From the NCBI RefSeq assembly GCF_000165425.1, contig NW_001799036.1, forward strand, positions 6,623 through 70,622: DNA of 64,000 nucleotides, given 5' to 3'. The translations under genes were made by a program, and so were the position numbers. Below, one piece after another: positions 1 to 12,070 of this stretch; position 1 is the stretch's first letter; every line of letters starts with the position of its first letter. The notes beneath the pieces are model-generated. The model did not search any database and was not told the origin of the DNA. It was given only the letters and a program-made list of their open reading frames with translations. Origin of the DNA: Paramecium tetraurelia. Its lineage: Eukaryota; Ciliophora; Oligohymenophorea; Peniculida; Parameciidae.

Positions 1-320
1 AGGTGTAAATATAACTAAATCATAATTTTTGATGAGATTTCGCATCACTTGGTGACCCAAAAATTGATTGGAAGTTCTCTTACCAAAGTTTTTGATTTTG
101 TGCCTCTGGGCTTCTATTGCTTTGCTAACCTTCAAGTCGTCCACTGGAGCTGGAAGTATGGGAGTGAGAAAATCTCTCTTTGCAAGAATTTCAAATCGAA
201 CCAAGGTTCTTGTCTGAAGGCATGTTAAGATTTGATAGTATATCATAAGCGATTGAATATCCTATCCTGAAACATCCATTCCTAAGAATCTCTAGAACTT
301 TATATTATCATTGTGATTTC
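1..320 (-). CDS. Hypothetical protein, internal/3' fragment, runs off the left edge
   Basis: An open minus-strand frame of about 100 codons is visible. It contains one TAG-coded Gln and clear coding composition, for example the segments FLTPILPAPVDDLKVSKAIE and QFLGHQVMRNLIKNYDLVIF. It remains open to the window edge, so the C terminus is missing. Upstream it meets a TGA near 330, which is probably an intron or gene boundary that I could not place. I do not recognise a family. The mix of charged and aliphatic residues suggests a soluble helical protein, but no function is claimed. Confidence 0.4.
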
Positions 321-561
321 AAGATTATGATTTCTTTTTTATTGTTGTATATAGCCTAAGATTAAATCAAAGGTAACTTTGGAAACCTTGTAATATTGCA
401 CTGCTATTATTTGTTGGTATCTATTAATTAAGAAATTTCCAAATTCATATTATATTCTGATCCCATTTAAGACTATGAATAGAAATAAGGATGGAAATAA
501 ATAGACAACATTTATTATTTGATGATCAATAGAAATATAAAATAGAATTCAGGAATTTTAT

Positions 562-1400
562 AGAATGAATTCTCTAACTTTTCTGATCGTCACCCTCTTT
601 CCATACCCTTCACTATTCCATAAATTTATCATAATATCTAGTTACTAATAGTTACTTGAATTTTTTGGTGATCAAACTTTAGAATAAGGTGCATTGATGT
701 AAAGTGCCAATATTCCTATTTTTTTGAATCTCGTATATTGAATACATGTTGCTGCTAATCTCTAAACAGTAAAAGAATTATAAGACATTGCTCACTCGAA
801 GCCTAATAAGAGAGAAGGATTTATTATGAATTTAATTTACAATTAAGAAGGAAATTTAATTTGTTGTCGCAAACAAATATATTTATTGATACGAACCAAG
901 AAAACTATATTTTAAGAATTAATCAAGCTTAGCAATTTAACAATTTTTCTCGAATAAGCTGGGGCTTTTGAGATTAACTATGGATAATTTATTAAATTGC
1001 ATATTCATTAGAAGGATTGATCCCCATCAGGAGTCAATTTAGACCAATTTAAGTTATTAGTCATTTCATCAAACTATTTGAGACATCTTTCTAACCGATA
1101 GATCTTAAGGGGTAGGATTAATCCTTTACAAATAAGCTGAGTTTCCTACTTTTGATGTTCTAAATATATATCTAAGATTACCTTAGAGCTTAAGAACATG
1201 ACCAAAGACCTTAATAAAGGTAGAGTCTGGGCGCTCATGGATTTATCAAATGCCAAAAATAGGCTATTTTCAAATTTCTTTGATACTACAAGAAATATTC
1301 AATCTTCTTCAATGAAAATGAATCATATGCCCTTCTATGGGTTTATGAGTAATTATACATCTCTGATCCAATCAAATGAGTAAAACGTACCTTCTCAATG
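562..1400 (+). other. Coding-like plus-strand sequence, gene model unresolved
   Basis: Several overlapping plus-strand frames look coding when TAA/TAG are read as Gln. One starts at an ATG near 564 with a hydrophobic N terminus. It passes a single TGA near 740 and then stays open to about 1018, including KREGFIMNLIYNQEGNLIC. Another frame is open at 1156-1400. I could not join them with consistent GT-AG introns. This may be a gene with unrecognised introns or a decaying gene copy. No family is recognised. Confidence 0.25.
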
Positions 1401-1897
1401 AAATCTATTAGGGCTTCCTCCTATTTGGTATTTATTTTGATTAACTCATCATTTATTATTAAGAGAATTAGATATAAGATGTTGAAACCATAGAAGTTAC
1501 TACTAATTAAATCCTACTATAGGCAACCAAATCTGTAGTTATGTTAATGATGTGTTATCACCATTTTTGAATTTGTACAGGTTGAATTACTAGGTAATTT
1601 GTTGAATCTTGTAAAAATATAATGCTTATTAAGTTACCATTAAAATATCCAACTACATCTTTAACAAGAGTTTAGTACACTCAGAATTTAATGACCTGAG
1701 TATTACATAAAGTTTAATATTTTTAATTTTTGGAGTTTTTAATTTCTATTGGAGAAAAATTTAATTAACATAAAAAAAATTTTTAAAGTAAAATCAAAAT
1801 TTTATGTGATCAGGTTAAAAACTTCAGTCATATATTAAATTTTAACATACGACTTAACTCTGGCAATCATACACTATACCGATTATGTGCTGCATTG

Positions 1898-2500
1898 ATG
1901 AAAAACTATAAATCGATAAGAGGAGGCTGCTCTATAGTTGGAAGAAGATCAAATGAAGTCCACGCTTAGAGAATTCAGCAGCTAACTCTATTGCAGATGG
2001 TCTATGGAGATAATTTGGTCTTCAACCCCGCCTCCTTAAATAAGTAAAAGCAGCTTTAAATTAAAAGGTATTCCCTTTCTGCAGAATCTTTACAGATTAG
2101 TCAACTAAGATGAATTAATCACAATTTTTCATACTTAATGAAGTACCTTCAAAGTTTTAGTTACCTTGAAAGGTATAACCACAGTTCAAAAGTATGTAGC
2201 GAATTAAGTTGTTAGTCTATTGAGCTCGTTGAAAATTACTGTACCACATTTATTTAGCCTGCGTTATCATAATGATTCTGTTATTAAGATTAGAAATATC
2301 TTGGTGATTTATGCTTCGACTGTTACAGATTAAATAAAATCTTTAATGGTATTAATTATCGAAAGGCCACTAGGTACCATAAGGGAATCATTCTGGTTTA
2401 TGATATATTTGTTAAAAATTTAATTTTAATGTTTCCTAGTAATGTATTGTAGTAAAACCAGAGCGGCCTTATATCAAGTAGTGAAAGATGGAAGTCTACG
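1898..2500 (+). CDS. Hypothetical protein, partly resolved exons
   Basis: A first exon from ATG 1898 encodes MKNYKSIRGGCSIVGRRSNE and a Gln-rich stretch. A possible 28-nt intron (GTATTC...TTACAG) follows, and the frame then ends at a TGA at 2139-2141. A second long open frame from about 2160 to 2500 reads like a continuation, with VQKYVANQVVSLLSSLKITV and IRNILVIYAS. The junction between the two is not solved. No motif is diagnostic and I assign no function. A further open stretch at about 2570-2700 may belong to the same gene. Confidence 0.3.
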
Positions 2501-2700
2501 TTCTGGTATAAAATTTTGATTCTCTAAAAATCAGATTTTTGAAACCTGAAATTTCTATCTTAGGCAAAAGGAAACTATGATAAGGAAATTGGAAAATTGA
2601 TTGACAAATCTTCCCAACTTTAGTTGATGATATCACCCCTCTGTTAATATATAGCGTTTACTTTAGGAAGGATGAGAAGGGTATTGGCAATATTTACTTA

Positions 2701-3551
2701 ACTAATGCAAGGTAGATGTTTTGTACTATTCAATATAAACAAAAATTTTATGATTCCAACTTAAGGTATATTATATGTGATTTATCATGAAGATTGATTT
2801 AATTCAACTTTCATGCATCCAGAATACTTTTTGATATCTTTTAAAGTTAGAGTTCTTCCCTACTGAATTGGTTACATTTTTGAATTTATTTAATTAACCA
2901 ACAATTTGGATGCTTTACCCCATATTCTCATCCTATTTAAAAATGATATCCAAAAATTAAAACAAAATTTAAAATTACTATACTCATCAGAAATAAGTCA
3001 GCTCCTCTTTGTTATCCATCTTAAATAGCAATTATTCTTTATTATTTCTTCATTTTTTGATCTATTGGAGAAAAATTATCAAATTTATTTAATAATCTTA
3101 CTTTAAAGTTAGCCAAATCTGTAATTCATTGATTTTCTTCTTATATTAATTCTATAATCTTCAATAAAGTGAGTATTAATCAGATGAATGTTGATGAAAA
3201 AAAATTCAATAGAAAAAATTTGTCTTATTTATTCAATCTATTTCTCTTTCGTTTTATAAGGAATAACTAGTAATTTCTTACTTTTTACACTTGATTGATC
3301 TTCATGACAAATACTATTTTAATTTGACTAATTTGAATTCAAAGATATTCTAGTATTTATTCAGCGTATTAACTTAAGGATTTCTTAATTTAATCAATAG
3401 ATTGAATACAAAAATTTTAAGTCCATACTTTTTAAGAGGAATGTTAGAATTTCTACTTATTGGAAGAATAGTAACCATAGGAGGTGATATATCAAAAGTC
3501 CTAATTCAATTTTGTTTTTTATCTTAACCGATATCAGAGGCAAACATCATA
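2701..3551. other. AT-rich stretch, no gene resolved
   Basis: Both strands show only short open frames after recoding TAA/TAG as Gln. I see no RNA gene, repeat array or recognisable domain. It separates plus-strand coding-like sequence on the left from minus-strand genes on the right, so it could hold the two 3' ends. Confidence 0.3.
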
Positions 3552-4860
3552 TCATTCCTTACGCCTCAACTTTCTATTCTTAATAAGAATAAAGGCTTAT
3601 AATAAGTAATTAATTTACTTTCTACTTTTCTGTAAAAGGTCACACCCTGAATCTATGTTAGCTAAAAAGTAAGCCTTTATATTTAGTCTAAGGAAAATTA
3701 TTTATTTAATTTTATGGAGCAGATTGTTTATAGATAGTTCTAAACATGGTGAATTTTAACTGATCTTAAGCTAATTCTTAAGTTCTAAGAATATCTCAAT
3801 TCTTCTATTTTTGATCACACAATACAAGGAATAATGTTTCTCAATCTCTTTTAAATTATCCTTTGATAATATTTCCATTAGAGTTTAACGAATAATCCAA
3901 GATAATTTTTAATTCAAAATACATCAACAATATAAGGTAATAATATTTCATTGCTATAAACGAATCATTAACAGAAACTCTTTAGCCATCATCTACCGTA
4001 TTAACTTTATCAGAATCCATCTATATCTTAATTATTTTCAAGGCTTATTCTTTATTTCTATGAAGAACCTATCTTTAAAAATCAAACCAGAATATTATTC
4101 TTCATAATTGTTTTCAACTCTTAAATATTTCTATAGATACTGAATTAAAACTAATAAAAATTTGATTATTGAGTTTTCCCTATTAAAATTATCTTTTTGT
4201 AATCCTCATCTACACCGCTTATTTTATAATTTTATCCTTCAGTTATATTGACCCTAAAAAACATTAACCAAAATGATTATATTTATATCGAACCATTCTA
4301 TTTTATCATTTGAATTTTCCTTTCCAGATATCTTTTAATAAAAGCCTAGCAATTATTAATATTGCTTTGAAATAATGTGCTATCAGATATCATACAATAG
4401 AAATTATCCCCCATTTTTGATGAATTACACCTAAGTTAAATTACTATTTCACCACTGTTAATGTAAAATGAACAATTTTGAGTATAAAGTTGGATTGCTT
4501 TATTTGAATCGTCTAATGCACTTTCTATCTCACTCATTTCTTAATAAATTACACATAAATTGGATTTAATATGTCACTTCTTTTAATTTAAACTTCAGAT
4601 TTTTCAGGATCAACTTTTATTGCCTAATTGAAATCAAACAATGCTTTTTCTTTCTCTCCCATTTTTTAATATATTACACCAAAATTAGATTTATGATTTA
4701 CCACTGCTGAAATAAGGAAAAGATATGAGACTATCCTTGGAATCAAAATGAGTTATTTCGCTTTAATTCTTCATATACATTTCATAACAAATTAAGAAGT
4801 CATAACTTGAATAGAGGAGGAGGAATGACGGTTTGGATGCATAAGCAATTCTTTTCAAAA
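3552..4860 (-). CDS. TPR-repeat protein, exon structure partly resolved, possibly decaying
   Basis: The minus strand encodes tetratricopeptide repeats, recognisable as KMGEKEKALFDFNQAIKVDP, EMSEIESALDDSNKAIQLY and a third partial unit. A C-terminal region follows and ends at TGA 3552-3554. TPRs are 34-residue helical hairpins for protein-protein contact. Successive units are about 124 nt apart, that is 102 nt of TPR plus about 22 nt of intron. In the third unit the intron is perfect (GTGAAATAG...AACTTAG, 22 nt). In the first the acceptor AG is lost, and in the second the donor GT is lost. Longer in-frame splices remain possible in both. The gene may therefore be damaged or may use alternative splice sites. 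The exons between 3870 and 4100 are uncertain. Confidence 0.4.
4321..4690 (-). repeat. Tandem ~124-nt TPR-coding units, each carrying an intron at the same place
   Basis: Three related units share the coding core GVIYQ-(K/E)M-(G/S)E and the following AL-D-(F/S)N-AI, spaced 124-125 nt apart. The extra 22 nt per unit sits at the same codon phase (after AGT G) in all three, so intron and exon appear to have been duplicated together. Confidence 0.55.
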
Positions 4861-5278
4861 ATATCTCAAATTTATTTCATAAGGTTCATGAGTTATTATA
4901 ATGCTTACAAATCCAAGTAACAGGTTAATAACTAGAGGTGTTTATACTAAATAAATACTTCCCTTTAGAATAGTATTATAAAATATCAAAAAAAGTACGA
5001 GAAAATTGTATACAATAACTGATGTCAGCAATACCAAAAGCATTACTTATGATGCACGAAGATATAAATCATCCAATAAACTAAATGTCTTTCATGAAGG
5101 ATGTTATTTCAATATAATAATACACCTTTAAAAGGATTATTGAATAATAAGAAGTTAAGAGCAAAAGCGACTCTATGCTGGTAAATTAAAATTTGTCAGC
5201 TCATCATAGTGTATATGAGACTTACTACTCAGATCACCTAATTTTAGTGGCAAAATCTAACTACAGAAGTCACATTTA

Positions 5279-6530
5279 TCAGCTAAACAATATTAGATTT
5301 ATCCAATTAAATAAAATATATACCTTTTAAACTCTCTAAGAAACTAAATAAATCGTTTAAAAAGTATTATTTAGAGATATAATAGAAAACTATCTAAATT
5401 CAATGTTTTTAAAGAAGAGCATAAACACTAAAAAAGCATAAATTAAAATTATAGCCAACCAATAAATAGCATTCTACGTATATAATTAATCAGAAACAGC
5501 CTTCAAATCATTCAATAGACTCTTAATTATGAACCCTTCCAAGAGAGATGGTGGTATCATGAACTGTTTCATAGATGGTGAATCACTTATAAGCTGTAAT
5601 AAATAAATTCTTTAGAATTGCCTTTAATAGCTTGCCATAGTTTAAGAGATATAAACATATTCTCCACTACAACTACATAAATTAAATCCGATATCAATTT
5701 TAGAATTTTAATTCAAGAAATAAAGAATATCATAAAATAAAGGGTGAACATTTGATCTAATATCTAATAAATGGATTAAAAAAAGGAATTTATGAAGTGC
5801 CCTTTGATTTATGGTCTTAAGAAACTGCTGATTTAATATTGAATTTTTAAGAAAATTGTCTGGTTGAATAGCCTATACAATTTTGCCACCACACGGTAAG
5901 GAATTAAAAAGATCAAATTACAAATTCCATGAAAGTTTTAAACCACTATGGTCTCCTTCTCTATGTATGCCCACCAGGGTTTCACCTTTAAATGTTCAAT
6001 CTTTTAAATGTTTATTCCCTATTGAATCTATTTGTGATTTTCAAGGATAGTTGCAGCTTGTTAGTAATTATCCTGTGCCACCTCATAAACTTTTGCCTTT
6101 TTACAAGTTTAAGCTAGCCAGGTATCCCTTCAAATCGTAGTTCAGGAAGGAGTTATACCTTTCCTTTTTATCTCTTGATACTGTTTTATTGGTTGGGAAA
6201 AGATACTATTATGAAAATTAATCCTTCAATATTATACATCGCAAGGTTTGATATTTATCATATTATTTTATAAGCAATCTTACAAAAAGAAGTATTATTT
6301 TTCAACAATAATTAAACTATCCTAAGCAGATAGTTACATATGTTATTTCTAATTCTGAATTGGTTTCTACTATTCTAACAATTTGATAGTATTCTCCTTA
6401 GCTAGAATAATCTATTTGAGTTCTTATATCTCTTTCTCAATTTTTTCTTCATAGGACTCATTAGCTAACAATGATAGCTAATCTACTTCATCTATTTTAA
6501 GTCCTCCTTACGTTTATTAAAGTTCATCAT
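5279..6530 (-). CDS. Hypothetical single- or two-pass membrane protein with N-terminal coiled coil
   Basis: The model has four introns (20, 32, 31 and 20 nt), and the spliced length is 1149 nt (382 aa). Residues about 1-75 form a Gln/Lys/Glu-rich coiled coil (EEKIEKEIQELKQIILAKEN). A short helical segment follows (KKAKVYEVAQDNYQQAATIL) that resembles a single TPR-like hairpin. Near the C terminus there is one strong membrane segment (AIYWLAIILIYAFLVFMLFF) flanked by a cytosolic-looking tail. The layout resembles the C-terminal part of large ciliate membrane proteins. The start was chosen at the double ATG 70 nt after the previous gene's stop. The final exon is uncertain: a further intron could extend the protein past 5279. 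No catalytic motif is visible. Confidence 0.5.
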
Positions 6531-6600
6531 ATGGTGATCATTTTATTAGAAGTTTAGTTTATTAGTGATAGGTTAAACCTAAAGCAAATTTTATTTAAAA

Positions 6601-7471
6601 TCAGGAGAGTTGATAATTCCTAGTTATCTTCATTATTTATATTTTTAAGCAGGAAATTCTGTTTCGATTTTATATAAACATAACTCTTTTTTAGTTCTCT
6701 TTCTTAATTTTTTTTATTTTAAAAGATTATGTAGGTTCGTATGCATTAACTAAAATATCCTCCAGGGTGTTAAACACGACCTTATGATTGTTATCCTGAC
6801 CAAATGTTTATATAAACTTTTTTCTTCAGTTTACCTATCTCATATATCTCTTTCAGCTAATCAATAAATTCTCTCTAGATATTAACTAGTTCATTCCATC
6901 TCATAAAGTGCATACATCTTTTATTGTTAGAGAATTACATAGGTGTGAACAATAAAGGGCTCTAGCTGGGCAACACCCCATTCTCATTAATACATATTAA
7001 CCTCCCAGCTATCTATAACTCTAAAACTAGTTCTTCTTCTATTTTTCTATATGGAATATTTAAAAGATTAATCTATTTTTATCTAAAATATTTCTGAATA
7101 ATTCTGATTTGATTTTAGACTTATTACAGATTATTTTTTTTTCCTACTAAGAATTAAATTTAAAAAAAATTTTTATAAAGAAGATATTTCTTTTTAAATT
7201 TAAGGCTGTCCTACAAATGTTTCCCCAAAACTTCAGTTTTCTTTGCCACATATTAAGTTTGTTCTAATATGTTTCTTTATTCCTTAAAATTAATATTATA
7301 TGGTATATTAATAGGTGTACCATCTAGCTATCTAAGGCCAAACCGAGATAGATTAATTTCTTCACCAAAGGTAGAAAGCATGGCCTGAATCATGCTTAGT
7401 CTAGAATCTTTTGGGTCTAATTTGGCAACAGCCTTTTCTACAATGGCTCCCATCATTCTCTATCTCGTCAT
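6601..7471 (-). CDS. Hypothetical helical/coiled-coil protein
   Basis: One 22-nt intron (GTTTAT...GTCAG) restores the frame and gives 849 nt, 282 aa. The N terminus is MTRQRMMGAIVEKAVAKLDP. The middle is very Gln/Lys-rich with a run of nine A's kept in frame. The C-terminal third is helical (WNELVNIQREFIDQLKEIYE) and then basic. There is no signal peptide or membrane segment. It lies between the PEPC homologue and the membrane protein on the same strand with gaps of 70-300 bp. No family is recognised. A longer N terminus beginning near 7530 in another frame is possible. Confidence 0.5.
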
Positions 7472-7766
7472 TCAAACCAAATTTGTTCTAGAACATCTTA
7501 ACCTCAGTCAGTTTTAACTTCCTTATGTGCAACATTAAGAATAAAAGTCAAGCCCCGACTAAATTTTTTTTCTTTAAAAAATTACAAGCATACTTTTGTA
7601 AATTATAGAGTTTTGCTGAGTTTATTTAGAACAATTTAGCCTATTTCTAAACTATAGTGTGAATTATAAATTGCATTTTGAGTTAACATCATATTTATTA
7701 CCAGATATAGAAATGACTGTTAATTAAAAATAATGATTCTTTAATATGGATATTAATATAATAAAT

Positions 7767-10690
7767 TCAACCCTTTCCAGCAAAAGAGGTCATGTTTGCT
7801 AATGTAGATTGTAGGATTCTCAATTTTCTTTAGCTTGCAACCATGTCAGTTTCTAAAATTCCATGTTTGACCATTTTCTTTGCCTAATACAATTGCAATT
7901 AATTCAAAGTTCGAAATGTTGTAAACTTTTAATTGACTTCCATATTCATTGATTATAATTAACATCCTAAATGTTATTTCCATATAGCAATCATTGGAGT
8001 GCTATTGTCACCCAAACCTAATTGATCCAAAATTTTCATTAAAGCTGCTCTTCCTTTTTAGATTGCTTAAAAATATGGATTATTTGAGTCTAATCCAACT
8101 TCTTATTTTGCAAAATCTAAATCACATCTTCTAGCCATCAAAGCATACATATAAAGCATATATTTCATATGAGGATGATTGTTATAATAATAAGTTGCAA
8201 TTTTGTTGATTAATTCTTCTGGAACTCTATCCCAATAAGCTAATTCCGGATGAGTAAAGGAGCATCTGTCACTATTACAATAAGCTTGGACAATGGCTCT
8301 CTGACTTTTAATACTTTCAAAGGGACGAGCAATCTCTCTACTTCCTGCAAAATTGAAAGATTCCACCATTGTTTTGACAACTTAATTTTTCACATATAAT
8401 TCATTGTACTCTTTACTCTTTTGCATCGCTCTTTAAGGAACTCCAATTACATTATCTACCTCAACTAAATAACATACCTAATTCAAACAAAAAGTCCATG
8501 TATTCATAAGAAGGTTCAAAGTCATCACTATAATTAATGTTCGATAAGCCATTTAACAAAAATGTGAATGCTACATCCTCACTGGCAAACTCTGAGGTGA
8601 AATAATGACCTTAGATTGTTCTTATATGTCGTTTTCGTTGTGCTCTGGTTAACGCTTAATATTTAGTATGGATCAATGTGTATGGTCCACCTCCTCTTTC
8701 TGGAGTTATGCCCTATCCCATATAAATGTACTTTTCTGGATTCCTTTTATATTCTCTCATATTTCTAAGTTCAGTCAAGATCAAACCATCTCTTTGTCGC
8801 GTGTCACTGCTGGCAATCATAGTTATTTTAGAATCTGTATTGTTTGTTGAAGAGAAGGTTTCCAACAAAGGTACTATTTCTACATTCTAAACCTTATACA
8901 AATTGATTAGATCATTCACTAAGTCATATTGCGATTAGGTTTGGAAATTGGCAATAATAACCATATCTGCTGCTTGTCCATTTGCATTTAAAAGTGAGAT
9001 TTCTTTGAATATATTTTTGATCATTGGCTTGATTTTGTTAATCTTAAGCTTATATCAATATTTAATACATCTGTCAAATCCTCACCAGCTAATCTAATTT
9101 GTCCCAATACTCCTGTTAATCTGAAAATAGAATATAGTTTCTTTAACTTTAAGGCTATAAAATAGTCCTTAGAATCATCATTCTTTGCCAGAATATGATC
9201 TAGAATTTAATTAATTTAATCTTCTATTTTTTTGATATTAAAAATTGGCATTTGTTAATAGAACTCTTCTAACGAAATCTCCTTTTTGACTCTAAACTTA
9301 TCACTTAAATCTCTTAAGCTTTTACTATACTCTAAAGCTTATTAATATAATTCCAAAATTTTTCTAAAATCCTCATTCTCCTCTAATTTTGCTTCAGAAA
9401 TATATTCCTTATATTATTATATAGTCAAATCAATTGTCAACCCATGTGTATAAGTCATAATACCAATTTCCTAATGAATAGAAATCAATGTCTACCATTC
9501 CTGGATGATTGTCAAAATCAAATGTCAACCAAGTACCTGGAGTCTCAAAATATTCTTCAGGGTTCTACAATCCTAGTTCATAAGCTTGAGCTACAGCCTT
9601 AATAAGATTGGGTAAATATTAAGTATGATAGATTAGAGATTCTTCTATGTACGATACTTTCTATAATTTATTAAGACAGAAAATTACATTAAAAATTCGT
9701 TATTTGTTTGATTAAATAAATAACTTGGCAGCGTACTTTAGATATTTGTAATCATTTTATTCGATCCCTTAGAGCATTCTACTAATAGCAATCAACTAGG
9801 TCAACGAATTTGGTTATGTTGGATGAGAAGTAAATACATACTTGACTCGATTGATTTTAGACTAAAAACATTTATAATTAAAATTATATTTGTACTTTAT
9901 CTCGTTGATTAAAATACTCGATAATTCTGAATTAATCCAGATATTCATATCGAGCGTAATGGCTGCTCAATCTATCAAATATCATTAAGCTATAGATATG
10001 CCACAACAATTGTTCTGGCAAATCCTTTTCTTCACAACTCAAGGCCTCCATGTCTTTCCCTTAATAAGTATTATCAAAGTAGATGGACAAGGCATCTTGG
10101 AATAATTAGGTTTCTTCATGAGTCAAATTATCAACGTAGGCATCTAATAGCTATAACATAGTCTTCTTTTTTCTGGGATTTATGTGTCGGAAATAATTAT
10201 TTCCTAAATCCATGAGTCTAATTGGAGATTGTTCAAGGAGAGGTTCTTCTTATATGAACTTTTGAATCTCGATGATGGAGCACCTTTTATCACTAATATA
10301 TATTGAAAATTTGATTACTCAGCATTAGCAGCAATCCAAAGCATGTCATTCTCTCTTAACTACTTTTCTTTGACGTTCTCAGACAAGAAATACTTTGGCA
10401 AGTATTTTGAAGTCTAGTTTAGATGAGTTGCTCTTCTAAGGTGGGAAGTAATCGATCGTATCATATTATTTAAATTAAATATAATTCTTTCTGGAATATT
10501 GAAATATTTCTACTGATAATGTATTTGGATTGCTAATTCTAGAAAATGCATAGAATCAGCATTTTAACAACAATCCATTGTGAATTTTATTTCAATTTGC
10601 TTATCTTGCCTATATTTTTTATATATATTAGCTAGAAGTGAATGGAAAATTATATATATTCAATTTACAATGATAACCTCTTAATCGCAT
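7767..10690 (-). CDS. Phosphoenolpyruvate carboxylase homologue, divergent catalytic loops
   Basis: Six introns (37, 26, 34, 25, 26 and 22 nt) leave exactly 2754 nt, 917 aa, the usual length of bacterial/plant-type PEPC (about 880-970 aa). PEPC carboxylates phosphoenolpyruvate with bicarbonate to oxaloacetate. The catalytic-His region reads FTSHPTQPNS, matching the family TAHPTQ. Near the C-terminal half, EIVPLLETF, IASSDTRQRDGL, ERGGGP and TIQG follow in PEPC order, and the end FAGKG resembles the usual RNTG terminus. Several positions are altered: the GDRDGNP motif reads FDFDNHP, and the mobile-loop GRGG reads GQGI, with its Arg replaced by a TAG-coded Gln. The fold assignment is strong; the activity is not established. 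The start ATG at 10690 follows an in-frame TGA. Confidence 0.8.
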
Positions 10691-12070
10691 AATAAATCAG
10701 ATCAACATTTTAGCGTTGCCTTGTCTATGGGATGAAAGTTGCAATAAATTGAGTAATTGTAATTTAAATTTATTTTAAAAATTATTTTTAACTCATATTA
10801 TAAACAATAATAATTAGATTTTATTTTTAATTATAATTATAAAATGTGGCAATTTATTATTTTTCAAATCATTCATTAATTAATACTTATACATTTATTT
10901 CATAAATTATGAATAAGATTGGACGATAATTTTTTTGAACCAATTATGATTAGACTATTAGATTTTGTTTTATGTAACTCAACATAATTCTAATGATAAA
11001 TAAGACTAATTAATAGTCTTAAAGCTAAAGCACAACAAAAGAGTGTTAAGGATAGATATCATAAAATATATATTTTATTCAATCTTCTATATACTTAAGC
11101 ACATTACTAATTTTAAATTTATAATCGACAAAAAAACGAAGGATATATAACATTATGAAAAAAAATAAGTATTTCTATCTTGATTATGCTAATATTGTGT
11201 TATTAGTCTGGATTCTATGAGCATTTGGTGATTTTCATAGAGCAATCACACACTTTTGATTCTATCATCATTTGAAATTCTTTATACAGTTTAAAATACA
11301 AAAGTATTTGTATTTAATTATATGTTTTTGAGGCACTTTGAATAATAATATGTTTCCAGTTAACTTTATTTATGTTAGTCGTTTATGTGGCTGATTTTCT
11401 GACTTCTGGGGAATTCTACATCATTTGTTACTTTAATTTTACTATTAAAGTAGTTGCTAAATTAAATTGGCACCGGACCGTAAAATTAATTGAAAAAATT
11501 TTATATTAAATAAAAATAAACATGATAATATTTTCATTCTTACCTATAATTTAATTAAATTATAAGTAACAAGCAATCCAAAGAATAATTACGACTATTT
11601 ATAAGTTAGCAATAGTTGTTTAAGTAATTTTGACTTAATTCACATAGAACGATAAATAATTAATAATTATGCTGTTTGTTTTATTTGGCGTTGTAATCCA
11701 AATTATCATAAATGGTATAAAAGCCTTTCATCTTTGATTATAACAACCACTTATGTGTTAATTTCTTCATTTCATTAATACTACTTTATATTACCTATTC
11801 AAGTTGGAGGAGTCAGTTGAATTTTTATTTTATCCTTCTTGTTTTGGAAATATTTGTTTTTATACTTTAAACGCGCGTATGATAAAGATTTCATATTTAA
11901 TTTTATCATCACAAAATAATGAATTTAAAATAATTAAATATCCCATATGTATATATAAAACACAATATTAAGAGTGAGCTCTTTATGTTCACCTTTTAAT
12001 GGAGCTATTGTTAAGTTTTTATTTAATTAAAAGAAATTAATAATTGTTAATGATTAAGAAGGGAAGTTTC
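10691..12070. other. AT-rich intergenic region between divergent genes
   Basis: This 1.4-kb spacer separates the start of the PEPC homologue (minus) from the start of the giant surface protein (plus). It is the longest gap apart from the unresolved left end, so it must hold both promoters. I see A/T homopolymer runs but no gene, tRNA or repeat array. Confidence 0.5.

Noticed and set aside
4381-4450. TA-flanked 22-nt insert in the TPR repeat as an internal eliminated sequence (germline DNA)
   Set aside because: The same insert is a proper GT-AG intron when shifted by a few bases, and recurs at the same place in the neighbouring repeats.
7767-10690. Apparent multiple frameshifts in the PEPC gene (pseudogene)
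   Set aside because: Each break coincides with a GT...AG segment of 22-37 nt, and removing all of them gives exactly 2754 nt in one frame.
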